Source: Acetoanaerobium sticklandii (lineage in GTDB: Bacteria > Bacillota > Clostridia > Peptostreptococcales > Filifactoraceae). Taken from it: a stretch of 64,000 bases of DNA. The DNA lies in assembly GCF_000196455.1 (NCBI RefSeq), contig NC_014614.1, positions 498,501 to 562,500 on the forward strand. The letters run 5' to 3'. Positions 52,588 to 62,117 of this stretch are shown in pieces (within the stretch, counting starts at the first letter, position 1; each line of letters opens with the position of its first letter). The translations under genes and the position numbers were made by a program. The notes under the pieces were generated by a model. That model searched no databases and had not been told where the DNA came from. It saw only the letters and a program-made list of their open reading frames with translations.

Positions 52588-53421
52588 ATGAAATTAAAAA
52601 GAAACGAACGAATAGGTGCAATAGTAAAAATACTTACAGAGCATCCGAACAAAACATTTACTTTAAGTTATTTTACTGAAAAATTCAATACAGCAAAATC
52701 CACTTTGAGTGAAGATGTCATGCTTGTAAAAAGTGTATTTGAAAGAATGAAGCTAGGAAGAGTAATAACCATTCCAGGAGCATCTGGAGGGGTGAGATAT
52801 ATTCCTGACGTTTCAAAGGATGAAGTTTACAACTTTCTTCAAACCATAAGCAAAAAAATTCAAAGCGAAGATAGAGTTCTTCCAGGAGGATTTTTATATC
52901 TTATAGATATAATTTACGATCCAGACATTGTTGCGTCTATCGGAAATATTTTTGCATCAGTGATTGACTATACAAATGTAGATTATTTGGTGACCATAGA
53001 AACTAAAGGGATCCCTATGGCGCTTATGACCGCCAAAGCTATGAACATACCACTGCTCATTATAAGAAAGAACTCTAAGATTTCTGAGGGCTCATCTCTT
53101 GGAATTACATATGTATCTGGGACTAGTGGAACTGTTCAGACGATGAGCTTGCCACGCAGAAATATAAAAGAGGGCTCTAGGGTAATTCTCATAGATGACT
53201 TTATGAGGGGCGGAGGAACTTTGAAGGGAATGCATGATTTAATGAAGGAATTCAAAGTTGAAGTTGCAGCTACTGGAGTATTAATATCGACCACCAAGCC
53301 TGAAGAAAAGATGATAGATAATTACTTTTCTCTTCTAGAACTAGATGAACAAAGTGTAAAGAACAAGGTTTGGCCAAACGAAAAAATAATTAACAAAATT
53401 TCAGAAAATTTAAATCTTTAG
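52588..53421 (+). CDS. purR: Purine operon regulator, PRTase-fold
   Basis: 277 aa. N-terminal winged helix (RNERIGAIVKILTEHPNKTF), C-terminal phosphoribosyltransferase fold with PRPP loop VILIDDFMRGGGTLKGMHDL. It is the Gram-positive PurR that senses PRPP. Its order with spoVG, glmU and prs is conserved in Firmicutes. Confidence 0.93.
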   Translation: MKLKRNERIGAIVKILTEHPNKTFTLSYFTEKFNTAKSTLSEDVMLVKSVFERMKLGRVITIPGASGGVRYIPDVSKDEVYNFLQTISKKIQSEDRVLPGGFLYLIDIIYDPDIVASIGNIFASVIDYTNVDYLVTIETKGIPMALMTAKAMNIPLLIIRKNSKISEGSSLGITYVSGTSGTVQTMSLPRRNIKEGSRVILIDDFMRGGGTLKGMHDLMKEFKVEVAATGVLISTTKPEEKMIDNYFSLLELDEQSVKNKVWPNEKIINKISENLNL

Positions 53422-53496
53422 CAGGAATTTTGATTTTGATGTAGAACTTTAATTCATAGGACGAATAAATATTAAGCAAAAAGGAGTGGAAAACAG

Positions 53497-53796
53497 ATGG
53501 AAATTACGGATGTGAGAGTTGGGAAACTATCAGAAGAAGGTAAAATGAGAGGTATTGTGTCAGTGACCTTTGACAATGCTTTTGTTGTTCACGATATCAA
53601 AATCATTGAAGGACAAAGTGGATTGTTTATTGCTATGCCTAGCAGAAAGGTTGGAGAAGGAGAGTTTAGAGATATTGCACATCCTATAAATTCTGAGATG
53701 AGAAAATCCCTCCAGGATGACATTTTAAGAGCCTATGAGGAAGCTAAGGTCAGAATGGAAGTTGAAGAAGACGAGGATTATGTAGAGCAAGAATAA
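53497..53796 (+). CDS. spoVG: SpoVG, RNA-binding regulator
   Basis: 99 aa. MEITDVRVGKLSEEGKMRGI, VSVTFDNAFVVHDIK and AMPSRKVGEGEFRDIAHPI are diagnostic. It affects septation and gene expression. Preceded by AAAGGAGTG. Confidence 0.96.
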   Translation: MEITDVRVGKLSEEGKMRGIVSVTFDNAFVVHDIKIIEGQSGLFIAMPSRKVGEGEFRDIAHPINSEMRKSLQDDILRAYEEAKVRMEVEEDEDYVEQE

Positions 53797-53811
53797 AAAT
53801 AAAAATTATTG

Positions 53812-53853
53812 AATAAGTCTTGTTGCAATATGCAATTAAGGCTTATTTTTTTG
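53812..53853 (+). terminator. Terminator after spoVG
   Basis: AATAAGTCTT (53812-53821) pairs with AAGGCTTATT (53838-53847, one G-U) with an inner TTGCA/TGCAA stem, followed by a long T-run. Confidence 0.85.
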
Positions 53854-53954
53854 TTTTTTTAACAATTCTATACATTTTTTGAAAAAAATGCTATGATAGT
53901 CTATGGTAAACACGAATGATTTCTTAAAAAAAACTTATAAAGTGAGGCTATATT

Positions 53955-55310
53955 ATGAACTTGAAGATTGTAATCCTTGCTGCTGGTCAGGGAACAAGGA
54001 TGAAATCCAAGATTCCAAAGGTACTGCATAAGGTTTTAGATAAGCCCATGCTAGACCATGTAATGGAAGCTGCTCAGGTGGTAACAAATAATAAACCAAT
54101 AGTGGTAATTGGCCATATGTCGGATATGGTAAGAGAACACTTAGGAGATAAAGCTGAAATTGCACTTCAAGAGGAACAGCTTGGAACAGGGCATGCAGTC
54201 ATGATGGCGGAGCATTATATTGACGATGAAGATGAGGTCCTTATACTTTGCGGAGATACACCGCTTATTAAAGGTGAAACCTTAAAAGAGATGACAAAAA
54301 TAAAATCAGAGGGTTATGCAGCCGTTGTTATGAGCGCAGTAGAAGATGACCCAACTGGATACGGAAGAATAATAAGGGATGGGTCAAACGACTTTATGCG
54401 CATCAGAGAGCAAAAGGATGCAAGTGAAGAGGAAAAGGCCATTAAAGAGATTAATGCAGGAATGTACATAATAGATGGAAAGCTTTTGAAAGAAAACCTA
54501 TCGAAATTAAGTGTAAACAATGCCCAAAGAGAATATTATCTCACAGATGTCCTAGAGCATATAAAAAATGCAGGACATAGAATTGGTGTTTATCAAGCTG
54601 ATAAAATGGAGATTATGGGTGTAAATAGCAGACTTCAGCTTAGTGAAGCTGAAAGAATTATGAGACTTGACGTAAACAAAATGCACATGGCAAATGGAGT
54701 GACATTAATAGATACAAACTCAACCTATATCGATAAAAATGTTAAAATAGGAAGAGATACTATAATATATCCTAACTGCCATATAAAAGGAAACAGCGTT
54801 ATAGGTGAAGATTGTATTATAAGAGAAAATACTACAATAGAGGATTCTCATATAGAGGATCATGTTACTATAAAAAGCTCAACTATATTAAGTAGCAAGG
54901 TAGGAGCTAGAACTACAATTGGACCATATGCTTATCTAAGACCAAAAACAGTTTTGGGAGAAGATGTAAAAATAGGTGATTTTGTAGAAGTCAAAAATGC
55001 TGAGATAGGAAACGGCTCAAAAGCATCTCATCTTTCATATATAGGTGATGCAATAGTTGGAAAAAATGTTAATATAGGATGCGGCGTAGTATTTGTGAAT
55101 TACGATGGGAAAAATAAATTTAAGAGCATTGTTGAAGATAATGCCTTTATAGGATCTAATTCTAATCTGGTAGCACCAGTTACAGTAAAAGAAGGTGGCT
55201 ATATAGCTACTGGCTCTACTGTTACAGTAGATGTTCCAGAGGGTGCTTTATGCGTAGCAAGAGCTAGAGAGGTAATAAAAGAAGGCTGGAGAACTAAAAA
55301 AGGATTATAG
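53955..55310 (+). CDS. glmU: Bifunctional UDP-GlcNAc pyrophosphorylase / GlcN-1-P acetyltransferase
   Basis: 451 aa. N-terminal uridylyltransferase loop AAGQGTRMKSKIPKVLHKV, then a left-handed beta-helix acetyltransferase (from about residue 240, with GVVFVNYDGKNKFK and its catalytic site). Makes UDP-GlcNAc for wall and surface glycans. prs follows by 28 bases. Confidence 0.96.
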   Translation: MNLKIVILAAGQGTRMKSKIPKVLHKVLDKPMLDHVMEAAQVVTNNKPIVVIGHMSDMVREHLGDKAEIALQEEQLGTGHAVMMAEHYIDDEDEVLILCGDTPLIKGETLKEMTKIKSEGYAAVVMSAVEDDPTGYGRIIRDGSNDFMRIREQKDASEEEKAIKEINAGMYIIDGKLLKENLSKLSVNNAQREYYLTDVLEHIKNAGHRIGVYQADKMEIMGVNSRLQLSEAERIMRLDVNKMHMANGVTLIDTNSTYIDKNVKIGRDTIIYPNCHIKGNSVIGEDCIIRENTTIEDSHIEDHVTIKSSTILSSKVGARTTIGPYAYLRPKTVLGEDVKIGDFVEVKNAEIGNGSKASHLSYIGDAIVGKNVNIGCGVVFVNYDGKNKFKSIVEDNAFIGSNSNLVAPVTVKEGGYIATGSTVTVDVPEGALCVARAREVIKEGWRTKKGL

Positions 55311-55338
55311 ATAAAATATTTTAGGAGGTCATTTTGTA

Positions 55339-56295
55339 ATGAACACGAGTGGTAGTGAGATTAAGATTTTCACAGGTAATGCTCATAAGGAACTTGCAGC
55401 AGATATTGCAAAGGAGTTAGGAGTTCCATTAGGAGATGCAGAAGTTGGCCGTTTTAGTGACGGAGAAATATCTGTAAATATTAATGAAACAGTAAGAGGG
55501 GTAGATGCTTTTATCATCCAACCTACATGTTCACCTGTAAATGGAAACATCATGGAACTTCTTATTATGATTGATGCTTTTAAAAGAGCATCAGCAGGAA
55601 GAATAACAGCTGTTATTCCGTATTATGGATATGCAAGACAGGATAGAAAAGCTAAGGCAAGAGATCCTATTACTGCAAAGCTTGTTGCAAATCTAATTAC
55701 AGCTGCTGGAGCTGACAGAGTTCTTACTATGGACCTTCATGCTGCTCAGATTCAAGGATATTTTGATATTCCCCTAGACCATTTACATGGAGGACCAATT
55801 TTAGCTGAGCATTTTAAAAAGAAAAATATTCAGGATTTAGTTGTAGTGTCTCCTGATTTAGGAAGCGTTGGAAGAGCGAGAACATTTGCAGAGCAACTGG
55901 ATGCACCTCTTGCAATTATTGACAAGCGTAGACCAAAAGCCAACGTATCAGAAGTTATGAATATAATAGGTGATGTAAAAGACAAAAACGTTATATTAAT
56001 TGACGATATGATAGACACTGCTGGTACGCTTGTAAATGGAGCAGAAGCTTTAAAGAAATTTGGAGCTAAGGAAGTTTACTCTTGCTGTACTCACCCAGTT
56101 CTTTCTGGACCAGCGATAGACAGAATAGAAAAATCAGTGCTTAAAGAAGTTGTGGTATTAGATACTCTTCCACTTTCTTCTGAAAAGCGTATTGAAAAGA
56201 TAAAAGTTGAAAGCGTAGCACCGATATTTGCTTCAGCTATCAGAAAAATATTTGCAAACGAGTCAGTAAGCAAACTATTTACTGTAGAGAAGTAG
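55339..56295 (+). CDS. prs: Ribose-phosphate pyrophosphokinase
   Basis: 318 aa. FSDGEISVNI, DLHAAQIQGYFDIPLDHL, VVVSPDLGSVGRAR and the PRPP loop VILIDDMIDTAGT are canonical. It makes PRPP, the effector of PurR. Confidence 0.97.
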   Translation: MNTSGSEIKIFTGNAHKELAADIAKELGVPLGDAEVGRFSDGEISVNINETVRGVDAFIIQPTCSPVNGNIMELLIMIDAFKRASAGRITAVIPYYGYARQDRKAKARDPITAKLVANLITAAGADRVLTMDLHAAQIQGYFDIPLDHLHGGPILAEHFKKKNIQDLVVVSPDLGSVGRARTFAEQLDAPLAIIDKRRPKANVSEVMNIIGDVKDKNVILIDDMIDTAGTLVNGAEALKKFGAKEVYSCCTHPVLSGPAIDRIEKSVLKEVVVLDTLPLSSEKRIEKIKVESVAPIFASAIRKIFANESVSKLFTVEK

Positions 56296-56398
56296 TTTAA
56301 AAGCTTAAAGTTTAATCCGATAATTATAAATAAAAGTTTAGATTAAATTATAAATTAAGGTACTATATTTAAGTACTATATAAGAAATTGACATTCCA

Positions 56399-56422
56399 AG
56401 AGCCTAATACTAGGCTCTTTTT
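56399..56422 (+). terminator. Terminator between prs and pth
   Basis: AGAGCCTA (56399-56406) pairs with TAGGCTCT (56411-56418), loop ATAC, then TTTTT. Confidence 0.85.
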
Positions 56423-56448
56423 GGGCGTTATTGGAAAGGAAGAAATGT

Positions 56449-57009
56449 ATGTATTTAATCGTTGGTCTTGGGAATCCAGGCTCTAAATATGAAAAGACAA
56501 GACATAATGTTGGGTTTGTCACGGTGGATGTATTGGCAGGGCAGCTTGGAATCAAAGTGAACAAGCTAAAATTTAAATCTCTTATAGGAGAGGGAAATAT
56601 TGGCTCTGAAAAGGTCGTGCTTATAAAGCCGCAGACGTATATGAATCTAAGCGGTGAAGCTGTGATGCAGGCTATTAATTTTTATAAGCCGGATCACGAT
56701 AAAATTTTTGTAATATATGACGATATTGATTTAGATGTTGGAAGACTAAGAATCAGAAAAAAAGGAAGTGGTGGAACTCATAATGGTATGAGGAATATCA
56801 TTTACTTAACAGGATTTGATGATTTCCCTAGATTTAGAATAGGAGTTTCGAAGCCAAAGAATGGACAGGATTTAGCGAGCTTTGTTACCTCTGGATTTAA
56901 TAAGGATGAAATTAAACCGCTTTGCGAAGCTATTGACAATGCGGCTGATGCTATAGTGCTAGCTATAAAGGAAGATATAGATAAAGCCATGAATAAATAC
57001 AATGTATAG
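56449..57009 (+). CDS. pth: Peptidyl-tRNA hydrolase
   Basis: 186 aa from the ATG at 56449 (AAGGAAG six bases upstream; the frame is open further up). MYLIVGLGNPGSKYEKTRHN with catalytic His in RHN, plus GSGGTHNGMRN. Recycles peptidyl-tRNA. mfd follows, as in Bacillus. Confidence 0.96.
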   Translation: MYLIVGLGNPGSKYEKTRHNVGFVTVDVLAGQLGIKVNKLKFKSLIGEGNIGSEKVVLIKPQTYMNLSGEAVMQAINFYKPDHDKIFVIYDDIDLDVGRLRIRKKGSGGTHNGMRNIIYLTGFDDFPRFRIGVSKPKNGQDLASFVTSGFNKDEIKPLCEAIDNAADAIVLAIKEDIDKAMNKYNV

Positions 57010-57053
57010 GTTATAGAGTTTATTGGATTTTTATTTGAGAAGGAGCCTTTGAT

Positions 57054-60000
57054 ATGCAAGAAGACATATTTCTTCTGAATTTACAAAATAAAACTGAATT
57101 TTCCAGTGTTCTTGGTAATATCAGTCAAAATAAATCACCTCTTCTTATAAATGGGCTTCTTAGTTCTCAAAGAGCTCATATAGCTCACTATTTAAGCGCT
57201 AATTTAGAAAAAAAGCTAGTGCTTGTAACCTCAAACGAGATTGAAGCTGAGCGTATATATACAGACTTGGAGTTTTATAATCCGGATAGAGTTTTATTTA
57301 TTAAAAACGAAGAAACTAGATTTTATGCCATAGAAGCCAAGGATAGAAAAGAAGAAAGCAAAAGAATAGAATCTCTTATTAGGCTTGCACAGGAAGACTA
57401 TGACATTCTAGTTTTATCAGTTGAGACTCTAATGAGAAAGTATTTGCCTAAAAGACTTTATGTGGAAAGCAAGCCGGATTTAGAAATAGGTTCAATCTGG
57501 AATTTGGCAGAGCTAGTTGATTTACTCGTTCATTATGGCTATGAGAGAGAAGCAAGAGTAGAAGGACCAGGACAGATTTCTCTTCGTGGAGGGATTCTGG
57601 ATATATACCTGCCAACTGCTGAGCTTCCTTATAGATTGGAATTTTTTGACGATGAAATTGATTCTATACGAACCTTTGATCCGATAAGTCAGAAATCTAT
57701 AGAAAAAATTAAACAGATTACTATCAGTCCAGCTAGAGAATTTTTATTTAGAGAAGGCTTTGAAGAAGCAGCTAAGAGGCTTTCTGATGATTTAAGCAAA
57801 TCTAGCAATGATGACCTAGCTTTTGACATTGAAAGAATTTCTGAGGGTCATTACTTTGAAGGTATGCATAAGTATATAGATTATATATATCCAGATGAAA
57901 GAAAGGATTTATTTTCTTATATTAATAAAGAAGCTATTTTTGTGATTCATGAGCCAAATAGAGTTTTGGAAAAAGGGGAAAACTATTTCGAAGAGTTTTC
58001 TGAAGATTATAAACACGCTCTTGAAAAGGGCTTTGCGTTAAAAGGACAAGGAGAGCTGCTTTATAATCTAGATTATGTTACTGAATACATGGGAAGCCAT
58101 TTTATTGTATTGCAGTCGTTTCTTCCGAAGTCAGTTAAAGGGTTTAATACGGCTTCTATAGTGAATTTTGAAACAAGAGAGCCTGTGTCCTTTCAAGGAA
58201 AAATTCCAGCGCTACTGGAGGAAATAAAATACCAGAAAAAGCAAGGCTATACTATAGTTCTAGTTGAAAGAGATGAAGATACTATAATGAGCCTTTATAA
58301 AGAGCTTTCGAATGCTTCTTTGGAGCCTATATATCTAAGAGATAGAAAAGCTGAAATTCCAGAGGGGAAAGTAGTTTTAGTAAAAGGAAGACTTACTGAA
58401 GGCTATGTTTACTCCAAAAGCAAGCTTGCTGTAATATCTGATAAAGAAATGTTTGGAGTAACCAAAAAAAGCTCAAAACAAAAAATCAAGCACAAGGGTA
58501 AAAAAATAGAAAGCTTTATAGATTTAAAAGCTGGAGATCACGTAGTTCATGAAACTTACGGGGTAGGTAAGTTCGTAGGTATAGAATCCAAGAAGTTTGA
58601 TGATATAAGAAAAGACTATATAAAAATAGTCTATAGTGCTGGAGATGCCCTGTATGTTCCTTTATCGCAGATGGATAAAGTTCAAAAGTACATCGGTACT
58701 GGAGCTGGGGATGCTGTAAAGCTAAACAAGCTTGGAACCTCTGAATGGAAAAAGACAAAAGCAAAAGCCAAAAAAGCAGTAGACGAGATTGCTCAGGATT
58801 TAATTGATTTATATGCCGAAAGAAGAGACGCAAGAGGCTATGCATTTACAGAAGACACTCCTTGGCAAAAGGAGTTTGAGTCGCTATTCCCTTATGAAGA
58901 AACTGTAGACCAAATAAATGCCATAGAGGATGTCAAAAAAGACATGCAAAACATCAAGCCTATGGATAGACTTATTTGTGGTGATGTAGGATACGGGAAG
59001 ACCGAGGTGGCTATTAGAGCTATATTTAAATCTTGCATGGATTCTAAGCAGGTAGCTTTTTTAGTTCCTACGACTATACTTGCTCAGCAGCATTACAATA
59101 ATTTAAAAGAGAGATTTGCAGGATATCCTATTAGAGTTGAGGTAGTGAGTAGATTTAAAACAAAAAAAGCTCAAGAACAAATCATTGACGATGCCAGAAG
59201 AGGTTTAGTTGATGTATTGATTGGAACACATCGTATATTATCAAATGATGTTTCATTCAAAGATTTAGGGCTTCTTGTAGTGGACGAAGAACAGCGTTTT
59301 GGAGTGAAGCATAAAGAGCTGCTTAAAAAGCTTAAAAAGGATGTAGATGTACTTACTCTTTCTGCGACTCCTATTCCGAGAACCTTGCATTTCTCATTGT
59401 CTGGAATTAGAGATATGAGTCTGCTTGAAGAACCACCAGAAGATAGACATCCTATAATGACTTATGTGACTGAGGCTAGAGAGGGAATAATTCTAGATGC
59501 CTTAGAAAGAGAGCTTGCAAGAGGCGGTCAGGTATTTTTTGTATACAACAGAGTTCAAACTATTGATAAGATGGCTGATATAATAAGAAGACTGGTTCCA
59601 GATGCTAACTTAGCGGTTGCTCATGGGCAGATGAGTCCTAGACAGCTTGAAAATATAATGGTGGATTTTTTAGAAAAAGAGTATGATATTTTATTGTCTA
59701 CCACGATAATAGAAACTGGTATGGATATATCAAATGCAAATACTATGATAGTTTATGATGCAGATAAAATGGGACTATCGCAGCTTTATCAGTTAAGAGG
59801 AAGAGTAGGAAGATCCTCTAGGCAAGCCTATGCTTACTTTATGTATCAAAAGGATAAGGTTCTTACCGAAGTGTCTGAAAAGCGTCTTAAAGCAATTAAA
59901 GAATTTACTGAGTTTGGAAGTGGATTCAAAATTGCTATGAGAGACTTAGAAATACGTGGAGCTGGAAATATCCTAGGTGAAAGACAGCATGGACACATGA

Positions 60001-60446
60001 CTGAAATAGGATATGATTTGTACGTTAAGATGCTAGATGCTGCGATTAGAAATCTTCAAGGACAGGTCGTAGAGCAAAAAGTAGACACGGAAATAGAACT
60101 CGATATCAATGCATACATCCCAGAAAACTATATCGACGATGAAATGAGCAAGATTGAGATTTACAAAAAAATAGCATCAATCGAAAGCAAGCAAGACCTT
60201 TATGAAATAGAAGAGGAAGTAGAAGATAGATTTTCAAATATACCAGAGCCTGTTAGAAATCTTATGCATATAGCGTATATAAAAGCTCTTGGAGAAAAAC
60301 TTGGAATACTTAAAATAAAACAAAATGAAACAGTTATTTCTTTTGTTGGTCCAACTCCTGAAAGTAGCGTGAAAAAAGACTTTAAGGAAAAGGAAAGTTA
60401 CAAGTTAATTACAAACATATCATCCTTCCTAGAAATGATGTTATAA
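57054..60446 (+). CDS. mfd: Transcription-repair coupling factor
   Basis: 1130 aa. UvrB-like N-terminal part, RNAP-interaction domain near residue 490-560 (DHVVHETYGVGKFVGIE), superfamily-2 translocase with Walker A GDVGYGKTEVAIRA and DEEQRFG, then a C-terminal TRCF domain. Removes stalled polymerase at DNA damage. Starts 44 bases after pth. Confidence 0.96.
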   Translation: MQEDIFLLNLQNKTEFSSVLGNISQNKSPLLINGLLSSQRAHIAHYLSANLEKKLVLVTSNEIEAERIYTDLEFYNPDRVLFIKNEETRFYAIEAKDRKEESKRIESLIRLAQEDYDILVLSVETLMRKYLPKRLYVESKPDLEIGSIWNLAELVDLLVHYGYEREARVEGPGQISLRGGILDIYLPTAELPYRLEFFDDEIDSIRTFDPISQKSIEKIKQITISPAREFLFREGFEEAAKRLSDDLSKSSNDDLAFDIERISEGHYFEGMHKYIDYIYPDERKDLFSYINKEAIFVIHEPNRVLEKGENYFEEFSEDYKHALEKGFALKGQGELLYNLDYVTEYMGSHFIVLQSFLPKSVKGFNTASIVNFETREPVSFQGKIPALLEEIKYQKKQGYTIVLVERDEDTIMSLYKELSNASLEPIYLRDRKAEIPEGKVVLVKGRLTEGYVYSKSKLAVISDKEMFGVTKKSSKQKIKHKGKKIESFIDLKAGDHVVHETYGVGKFVGIESKKFDDIRKDYIKIVYSAGDALYVPLSQMDKVQKYIGTGAGDAVKLNKLGTSEWKKTKAKAKKAVDEIAQDLIDLYAERRDARGYAFTEDTPWQKEFESLFPYEETVDQINAIEDVKKDMQNIKPMDRLICGDVGYGKTEVAIRAIFKSCMDSKQVAFLVPTTILAQQHYNNLKERFAGYPIRVEVVSRFKTKKAQEQIIDDARRGLVDVLIGTHRILSNDVSFKDLGLLVVDEEQRFGVKHKELLKKLKKDVDVLTLSATPIPRTLHFSLSGIRDMSLLEEPPEDRHPIMTYVTEAREGIILDALERELARGGQVFFVYNRVQTIDKMADIIRRLVPDANLAVAHGQMSPRQLENIMVDFLEKEYDILLSTTIIETGMDISNANTMIVYDADKMGLSQLYQLRGRVGRSSRQAYAYFMYQKDKVLTEVSEKRLKAIKEFTEFGSGFKIAMRDLEIRGAGNILGERQHGHMTEIGYDLYVKMLDAAIRNLQGQVVEQKVDTEIELDINAYIPENYIDDEMSKIEIYKKIASIESKQDLYEIEEEVEDRFSNIPEPVRNLMHIAYIKALGEKLGILKIKQNETVISFVGPTPESSVKKDFKEKESYKLITNISSFLEMML

Positions 60447-60479
60447 TACCTTTATGAATTTTAAGGAGTTGATTATTAG

Positions 60480-61544
60480 GTGAAAAAATTATTAAGTTTG
60501 ATAATGTCATCGCTGATGATATTCAGTTTGGCAGCTTGCTCAAATACAGCATCTGCTAATGAATGGGCAGCGAAAGTAAATGATGTAGAAATTTCATACT
60601 CTGATTATGAAAAAAATCTAGCGATTATTAAAAAACAAATTGAAGCTACAGTGGGCGCTGATATTTGGACTCAAGACTCAGGACAAGGTAAAACCTATAA
60701 TGAGATTTTGAAAGACCAAGTATTAGAAAAACTAATTGAAGATCAGCTGATATTGGCTGAGGCAAAAAAAGAGAACATAACAGTTGATGCTGATGAGTTT
60801 GAAAAAGAATTCACTCAGTTTAAAGAGCAAGTTAAAAGCTTACCGGATTATGAAACCTTTTTAAAAGAAGAAGGTATTACAGATGAATTTTTAAAGAAGC
60901 AATTAGAAACAGATACCATAGTATTTGAGTATAAGGAAAAATTCATGGAGAAAAATACACCTTCTGAAGAAGACTTAAAAAAATACTACGATGACAATCA
61001 AGAAAACTACAATGTAAATGAAGTTAAAGCATCTCACATATTATTAAAAACAGTAGATGAAAATTTTGTTCCTCTACCAGAAGATAAAATTGCAGAAATT
61101 AAAAAAGAGGCAGAAGCTGTACTTGCAAAAGTAAATTCTGGTGAAGATTTTGCAGTTCTTGCTAAAGAGTATTCACAAGATGAGGCATCAGCTGTAAACG
61201 GAGGAGATTTAGGCTTCTTTGCTAAAGGTGTTATGGTTAAAGAGTTTGAAGATGTTGCTTTTTCTCTTGAGCCTAACCAAGTCTCTGATTTAGTTGAGAC
61301 AACTTACGGATACCACATAATAAAAGTTTTTGAAAAGAAAAACGAAGTTACTCCTTTTGAAGATGTAAAAGAAAACATAAAGAATGAGCTAGCTCAAAAA
61401 TCTTATTTAGATTTTGTTGCATCATTAAAGGAAAGTGCTAAAATAGAAAAAAATGATGCTGCTCTAAAAAAAGCTGATGAAGAGTCAAAGAGCGAATCAC
61501 AAAACGAGGAACAACCAGCTGAGGAAGAAAGTACAGAAAATTAA
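60480..61544 (+). CDS. PrsA/SurA-like peptidyl-prolyl isomerase lipoprotein
   Basis: 354 aa. Lipobox SLAAC, an N-terminal SurA-like helical part, and a parvulin (PPIC) domain near 170-275 (ASHILLKTVDE, GGDLGFFAKGVMVKEFED, TTYGYHIIKVF). An acidic tail follows. It folds exported proteins. The start is GTG, forced by an in-frame TAG directly before it; the Shine-Dalgarno AAGGAG is 11 bases upstream. Confidence 0.92.
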   Translation: MKKLLSLIMSSLMIFSLAACSNTASANEWAAKVNDVEISYSDYEKNLAIIKKQIEATVGADIWTQDSGQGKTYNEILKDQVLEKLIEDQLILAEAKKENITVDADEFEKEFTQFKEQVKSLPDYETFLKEEGITDEFLKKQLETDTIVFEYKEKFMEKNTPSEEDLKKYYDDNQENYNVNEVKASHILLKTVDENFVPLPEDKIAEIKKEAEAVLAKVNSGEDFAVLAKEYSQDEASAVNGGDLGFFAKGVMVKEFEDVAFSLEPNQVSDLVETTYGYHIIKVFEKKNEVTPFEDVKENIKNELAQKSYLDFVASLKESAKIEKNDAALKKADEESKSESQNEEQPAEEESTEN

Positions 61545-61586
61545 TATATTGCAAATTATTAACCTAAGTTTAAAGGAGCAGTAAAA

Positions 61587-62063
61587 ATGGAGCTTACACA
61601 TATCGATGAAAAGGGTCATGTCAAGATGGTGGATGTAGGAGAAAAAGCTATATCTGCAAGGGAAGCTAAAGCCCAAGCAATTGTTAAGATGAATCCAGAA
61701 ACCCTAATGCTTATCTGCGAAGGGAAAATGCCTAAGGGAGACGTATTCTCTTGTGCTAGAATAGCAGGGATTATGGCTTCTAAAAAAACGCATGAGCTAA
61801 TACCGATGTGTCATAATTTGCCTATAGATTCAGTCGAACTTGATATAACGCCTATGGGAAACGACCGTGTATATATCACTGCAGTTGCAAGATGCCATTA
61901 TAAGACTGGAATCGAAATGGAAGCTTTAACAGCTGCTACTGTTGCAGCCCTTACGATTTATGATATGTGCAAGGCCGTTGATAAAAAAATGGAAATAAGC
62001 GAAATATTTTTATTAGAAAAAACCGGTGGAAAATCGGGACATTTTTTAAGAAATAATGATTGA
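61587..62063 (+). CDS. moaC: Cyclic pyranopterin monophosphate synthase, MoaC
   Basis: 158 aa. MCHNLPIDSVELDI, HYKTGIEMEALTAATVAALT and the lysine-rich end KTGGKSGHF are diagnostic. Second step of molybdenum cofactor synthesis. No other moa gene is near; in related genomes this position is often spoVT. AAAGGAG precedes it. Confidence 0.94.
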   Translation: MELTHIDEKGHVKMVDVGEKAISAREAKAQAIVKMNPETLMLICEGKMPKGDVFSCARIAGIMASKKTHELIPMCHNLPIDSVELDITPMGNDRVYITAVARCHYKTGIEMEALTAATVAALTIYDMCKAVDKKMEISEIFLLEKTGGKSGHFLRNND

Positions 62064-62070
62064 TTGCAAA

Positions 62071-62098
62071 GCAGGTATTTAATAAATACCTGCCTTTT
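62071..62098 (+). terminator. Terminator after moaC
   Basis: GCAGGTATTT (62071-62080) pairs with AAATACCTGC (62084-62093), then CTTTT. Confidence 0.78.
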
Positions 62099-62117
62099 GT
62101 TGTGAGGAGGTTAATTC

